Assembly (NCBI RefSeq): GCF_003931855.1
Contig: NZ_CP034248.1
Location: forward strand, 4,464,001-4,528,000
Source: Paenibacillus lentus
GTDB lineage: Bacteria; Bacillota; Bacilli; Paenibacillales; Paenibacillaceae
DNA length: 64,000 nt
Direction of reading: 5' to 3'
Below the pieces are notes generated by a model. That model was not told where the DNA came from and did not search any database. It was given only the letters and a program-made list of their open reading frames with translations. The position numbers were made by a program, and so were the translations under genes. Position 1 is the stretch's first letter. Every line of letters begins with the position of its first letter. Shown here one piece after another: positions 61,538 through 64,000 of this stretch.

Positions 61538-63034
61538 TTAATCGCGAATTACTGTAATCCAGCCTTCAGCGTCCACATGCACCTTCGCCCCTAAAGCTTC
61601 AGCGATAAAACGCAGCGGTACATACGCCTTGCCGTCTTCATGAATGAATGCCGGTTCGGATAATGTTACGGCCTTCCCGCCTACCTTCGCTTGCTTGGAA
61701 TCAACAGTCAGCACGATTTCCTCTAGAGTAATATCGTCGATGATCGTAGCCGTTTTCGTTTCCTTATTCCATTTGATTTCAGCGTCCAACTCAACGGACA
61801 TATAACGAAGCGGTACAAAGCTGGTACCATTCTTCTTGATTACTTCATAATAATCTCCCGGATAACCGACCAACACATATTTGGAAGTGATCTGCATTTG
61901 TTCGGTCAGCAGTTTGTGAATGATTGAACCCGGCTCAAAATTGCGCAGCATCTGTCCCGGAGTAATCTCCTCATCGGCAACTTCCAGTTTGCCCGCGCTC
62001 AAATTCACTTGATCTATAGCTACATTTCCGCCAACATTCCACATTTCGGATTCACTGCGCACCGTGAATGATTTAATAGGTACGCCTTCACTTTGAGGAA
62101 TTGCTACCGTAAATTCCATGTTCTGCTTGCGCGTGTTCAGGCTGCTATCGAAATACAAGTCCATTTTCAACACAGTGTCCTTACCAAGAACGGTATTCAG
62201 TTCAGGCATTTCTTCGAACAAAGCATCAACTTTTTGGTCGTATTCCTTCAGTACCTCGGCCAGCGATTCTTGTACTACTCCATACATTGCCGCAACGGCA
62301 AATTCTTTGGAGGAAGCTGGGCTGTCGCCAGACGCATCACTTCCAAATGTACCGGTAAGAATCGGATAGAAGGTATCATAGAATACCCCGATAAGCTCCT
62401 TCAAACCCTCTTCGTCTTTCGCCGCATTCGTTATAAACGGCTTCACTAGCTTCACCAGCTCGTCACCACGGATTTCCACATGCAGCTGTGTCAGGCTAAG
62501 CGATTCATCGTTAACTTTCTCCTGCACTTTCTTCACAGAAATCGTGGATGGATTCGGCATATGCTTCAACAGAAATCCGGCAGCCTTAACGCCGAACTCT
62601 TGCGCCTGCTCATTGTATTGCTCCAAGTCAATATAATCTAAAGACGCATCCTCTAGAGATATGTACAGCGGCTGCTTCGCCCCTTCAAGCTGAATGGCCA
62701 TCCCTTTCTTGTCCATGGAGATATGATATGGCAGCTTCTCTCCGGAGTAATCGACCGAACCTTTGATCGACATCGTAGAAGCATCCTGAATTTTAGCATG
62801 GTCAACAATTAAAGAAACTGAATTGATCAGATCAATAATTTCCTTATCTTCTGCAGATACCTTATCCGCTGGTACGACTTCAATCGAAACCGATTGTCTG
62901 GATTCACTGGCTTGGACTTCCAAGTTGCTCAACAAAGCTTTGTTGATATCGAATCCCCCTACCGCCTGACATCCTGTAAGGAAGACTAGCAGCAACACTA
63001 GTGGCAGCGATAGCCATTTACTCATTTTTTTCAA
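61538..63034 (-). CDS. Lipoprotein with copper amine oxidase N-terminal domain
   Basis: This 498-residue lipoprotein starts at TTG 63034, 9 nt after GGAGGT; ATG 63025 is an alternative. The lipobox is LVFLTGC (Cys about 22). The large middle (about 35-370) is a lipoprotein-type alpha/beta domain with a DUF6612-like look and no catalytic motif. The C-terminal part (about 380-498) has two stalk repeats of the copper-amine-oxidase N-terminal domain: GTSFVPLRYMSVELDAEIKW and KAYVPLRFIAEALGAKVHVD. It is anchored outside the membrane; function unknown. Its tandem stalk recalls the secreted protein at 6344. Confidence 0.85.
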   Translation of the reverse strand: MKKMSKWLSLPLVLLLVFLTGCQAVGGFDINKALLSNLEVQASESRQSVSIEVVPADKVSAEDKEIIDLINSVSLIVDHAKIQDASTMSIKGSVDYSGEKLPYHISMDKKGMAIQLEGAKQPLYISLEDASLDYIDLEQYNEQAQEFGVKAAGFLLKHMPNPSTISVKKVQEKVNDESLSLTQLHVEIRGDELVKLVKPFITNAAKDEEGLKELIGVFYDTFYPILTGTFGSDASGDSPASSKEFAVAAMYGVVQESLAEVLKEYDQKVDALFEEMPELNTVLGKDTVLKMDLYFDSSLNTRKQNMEFTVAIPQSEGVPIKSFTVRSESEMWNVGGNVAIDQVNLSAGKLEVADEEITPGQMLRNFEPGSIIHKLLTEQMQITSKYVLVGYPGDYYEVIKKNGTSFVPLRYMSVELDAEIKWNKETKTATIIDDITLEEIVLTVDSKQAKVGGKAVTLSEPAFIHEDGKAYVPLRFIAEALGAKVHVDAEGWITVIRD

Positions 63035-63153
63035 AATAACATTACCTCCTCTATAATTATATATTCTATTATCCTGTATCCCTCTCACCTTGTAAATAAG
63101 AGAAAACAATGAGTTGACATGTGTTGGCACAACAGCTGCAGCTTCATATATGC

Positions 63154-63159
63154 TATAAT
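63154..63159 (+). promoter_or_regulatory. Extended -10 promoter of queC
   Basis: TGCTATAAT is a perfect extended -10. No good -35 lies 17 bp upstream. It is about 60 bp before the preQ1 riboswitch. Confidence 0.6.
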
Positions 63160-63216
63160 GACATCGAAACATCAACCACAACACAATTGAAGAAGATCCA
63201 TGCAACACTGCATGCG

Positions 63217-63248
63217 AGAGGTTCGTGAACTCCCTCTATAAAAAACTA
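63217..63248 (+). ncRNA. preQ1-I riboswitch
   Basis: AGAGGTTCGTGAACTCCCTC followed by TATAAAAAACTA matches the compact preQ1 class I aptamer (P1 stem AGAGG/CCTCT, A-rich tail forming the pseudoknot). It lies about 145 nt before queC. Confidence 0.93.
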
Positions 63249-63300
63249 CCGGCGCTCTGCGCTTGTTTGCCGTGCCCTTTTGAGGACTCGGTATGTTTTT
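63246..63300 (+). terminator. Expression platform/terminator of the preQ1 riboswitch
   Basis: TACCG near 63247 can pair with CGGTA at 63289-63293, followed by TGTTTTTTC. Its 5' arm overlaps the aptamer tail, so ligand binding should change folding. The pairing is inferred. Confidence 0.55.
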
Positions 63301-63393
63301 TCATAGTGTTCCAGTTCAAGAACTCTCTTTCTTCTATGTAAACGGTGCGCCTCGCACCCTTTATCTAAATTCAGAAGAGGAGAGGTTTTTTTA

Positions 63394-64000
63394 TGCTTCA
63401 ACACGAAAAGTCCGTTGTTGTATTCAGCGGCGGCCAAGACAGTACAACTTGCCTCTTTTGGGCTCTGAAGCAATTCCGTGAAGTCGAGGTCGTGACCTTC
63501 GATTACGGCCAGCGCAACAAGCAGGAAATCGAGTGCGCCCGCGGAATAGCCGAAGAGCTTGGGGTCAAATTCCACCTGCTCGATATGAGTCTATTGGCTC
63601 AATTAAGCCCGAATGCAATGACACGCCATGACATGGACATCGTCCATGAAGACGGCGAGCTGCCCAATACCTTTGTAGAAGGCCGCAACCATTTATTTTT
63701 AAGCTTTGCAGCTGTTCTTGCTAAAGGAGTTGGAGCAAGGCATATTATTACCGGCGTATGCGAAACGGACTTCAGCGGCTACCCGGACTGCCGGGACGCC
63801 TTCGTCAAATCGCTAAACGTAACGCTGAACTTGGCGATGGATCATAACTTCGTCATCCATACCCCGCTTATGTGGCTCGATAAAGCCGCCACCTGGCAGC
63901 TTGCCGATGAACTTGGCGCCTTTGACTACATCCGGGAGCGGACGCTTACCTGTTACAACGGCGTAATCGGCGATGGCTGCGGGGAGTGTCCTTCCTGCAA
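63394..64000 (+). CDS. queC: 7-cyano-7-deazaguanine synthase (partial)
   Basis: The frame starts at ATG 63394 behind GAGGAGAGG and runs off the right edge, giving about 202 residues. The PP-loop ATP-binding motif is [20 protein letters not shown], followed by [54 protein letters not shown] and the zinc-binding end [16 protein letters not shown]. It turns 7-carboxy-7-deazaguanine into preQ0 with ATP and ammonia in queuosine synthesis. A preQ1 riboswitch precedes it, so product feedback on the operon is expected. Further que genes probably follow outside the window. Confidence 0.97.

Noticed and set aside
63246-63575. 109-codon minus-strand ORF over the preQ1 platform and queC start
   Set aside because: It is antisense to a riboswitch and a clear queC frame, with no ribosome binding site.

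Overview
The window looks like chromosomal DNA of a spore-forming, low-to-mid GC Firmicute, most likely Paenibacillus or a close relative. The signs are strong AGGAGG-type ribosome binding sites, T-box control of pheST and ilvBNC, an ATT-started infC with an L20-type leader, CotF-like spore coat genes, a ytqA-ytqB pair, secreted proteins with copper-amine-oxidase N-terminal domains, and a GH18/FnIII/CBM chitinase. Genus assignment is inference. Many genes use GTG or TTG starts, and several of the longest possible ORF starts have been shortened here to the codon that follows a good ribosome binding site.

Layout. 0-2.3 kb: pheS-pheT (minus strand) behind a T-box leader. 2.3-8.3 kb: small proteins, spore coat genes, an MBL-fold hydrolase, two secreted proteins, a broken integrase and two tRNA genes (Gly, Pro). 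8.3-11.3 kb: aldolase-family enzyme, PAS histidine kinase and a small conserved protein. 11.5-16.9 kb: leuB, ilvC, ilvN, ilvB (minus strand), with a T-box and sigma-A promoter upstream of ilvB. 17-19.5 kb: GNAT enzyme, Gly/Tyr-rich protein, and the infC-rpmI-rplT translation operon. 19.5-27.3 kb: envelope glycosyltransferases, PAP2 phosphatase, trmB, and a run of ytqA, ytqB, VOC protein and lysophospholipase-like hydrolase.

27.5-28.8 kb is an intact IS3-family element with 3-bp target repeats. 29.1-36.9 kb carries recQ with a B12-radical-SAM gene, rlmD, and a ferredoxin/MBL-fold fusion followed by a WYL regulator. 37-45 kb is an accessory, AT-rich segment: a chemotaxis receptor, a ZinT-like zinc lipoprotein, an IS110/IS1111-type element, a DUF1878 gene and an IS1182-type element. 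45-54 kb holds small regulator/enzyme pairs (MarR-nitroreductase, MerR-aldo/keto reductase), an XRE-methyltransferase fusion, an ArsR/DUF2087 regulator, the chitinase, an enoyl-reductase-like MDR enzyme and ribosomal protein L25. 54-64 kb has a RimJ/L-type acetyltransferase, speD, a Zur-box-preceded permease/TIGR03943 pair, a three-gene ABC transporter, a copper-amine-oxidase-domain lipoprotein, and a preQ1 riboswitch in front of queC, which runs off the end.

The clearest regulatory story is zinc. Two loci carry paired Zur-like operators: the permease operon at 56.2 kb, and a minus-strand promoter at 42.4 kb that now fires into a transposon instead of, as I infer, the zinT-like gene downstream. 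The IS1111-type element between them has a long structured-looking 3' noncoding end that is a candidate bridge (seek) RNA locus. I did not find a convincing wholly new multi-gene system. The best leads are that interrupted zinc promoter, the bridge-RNA candidate, the ferredoxin/MBL fusion with an altered metal motif, and the XRE-methyltransferase fusion.
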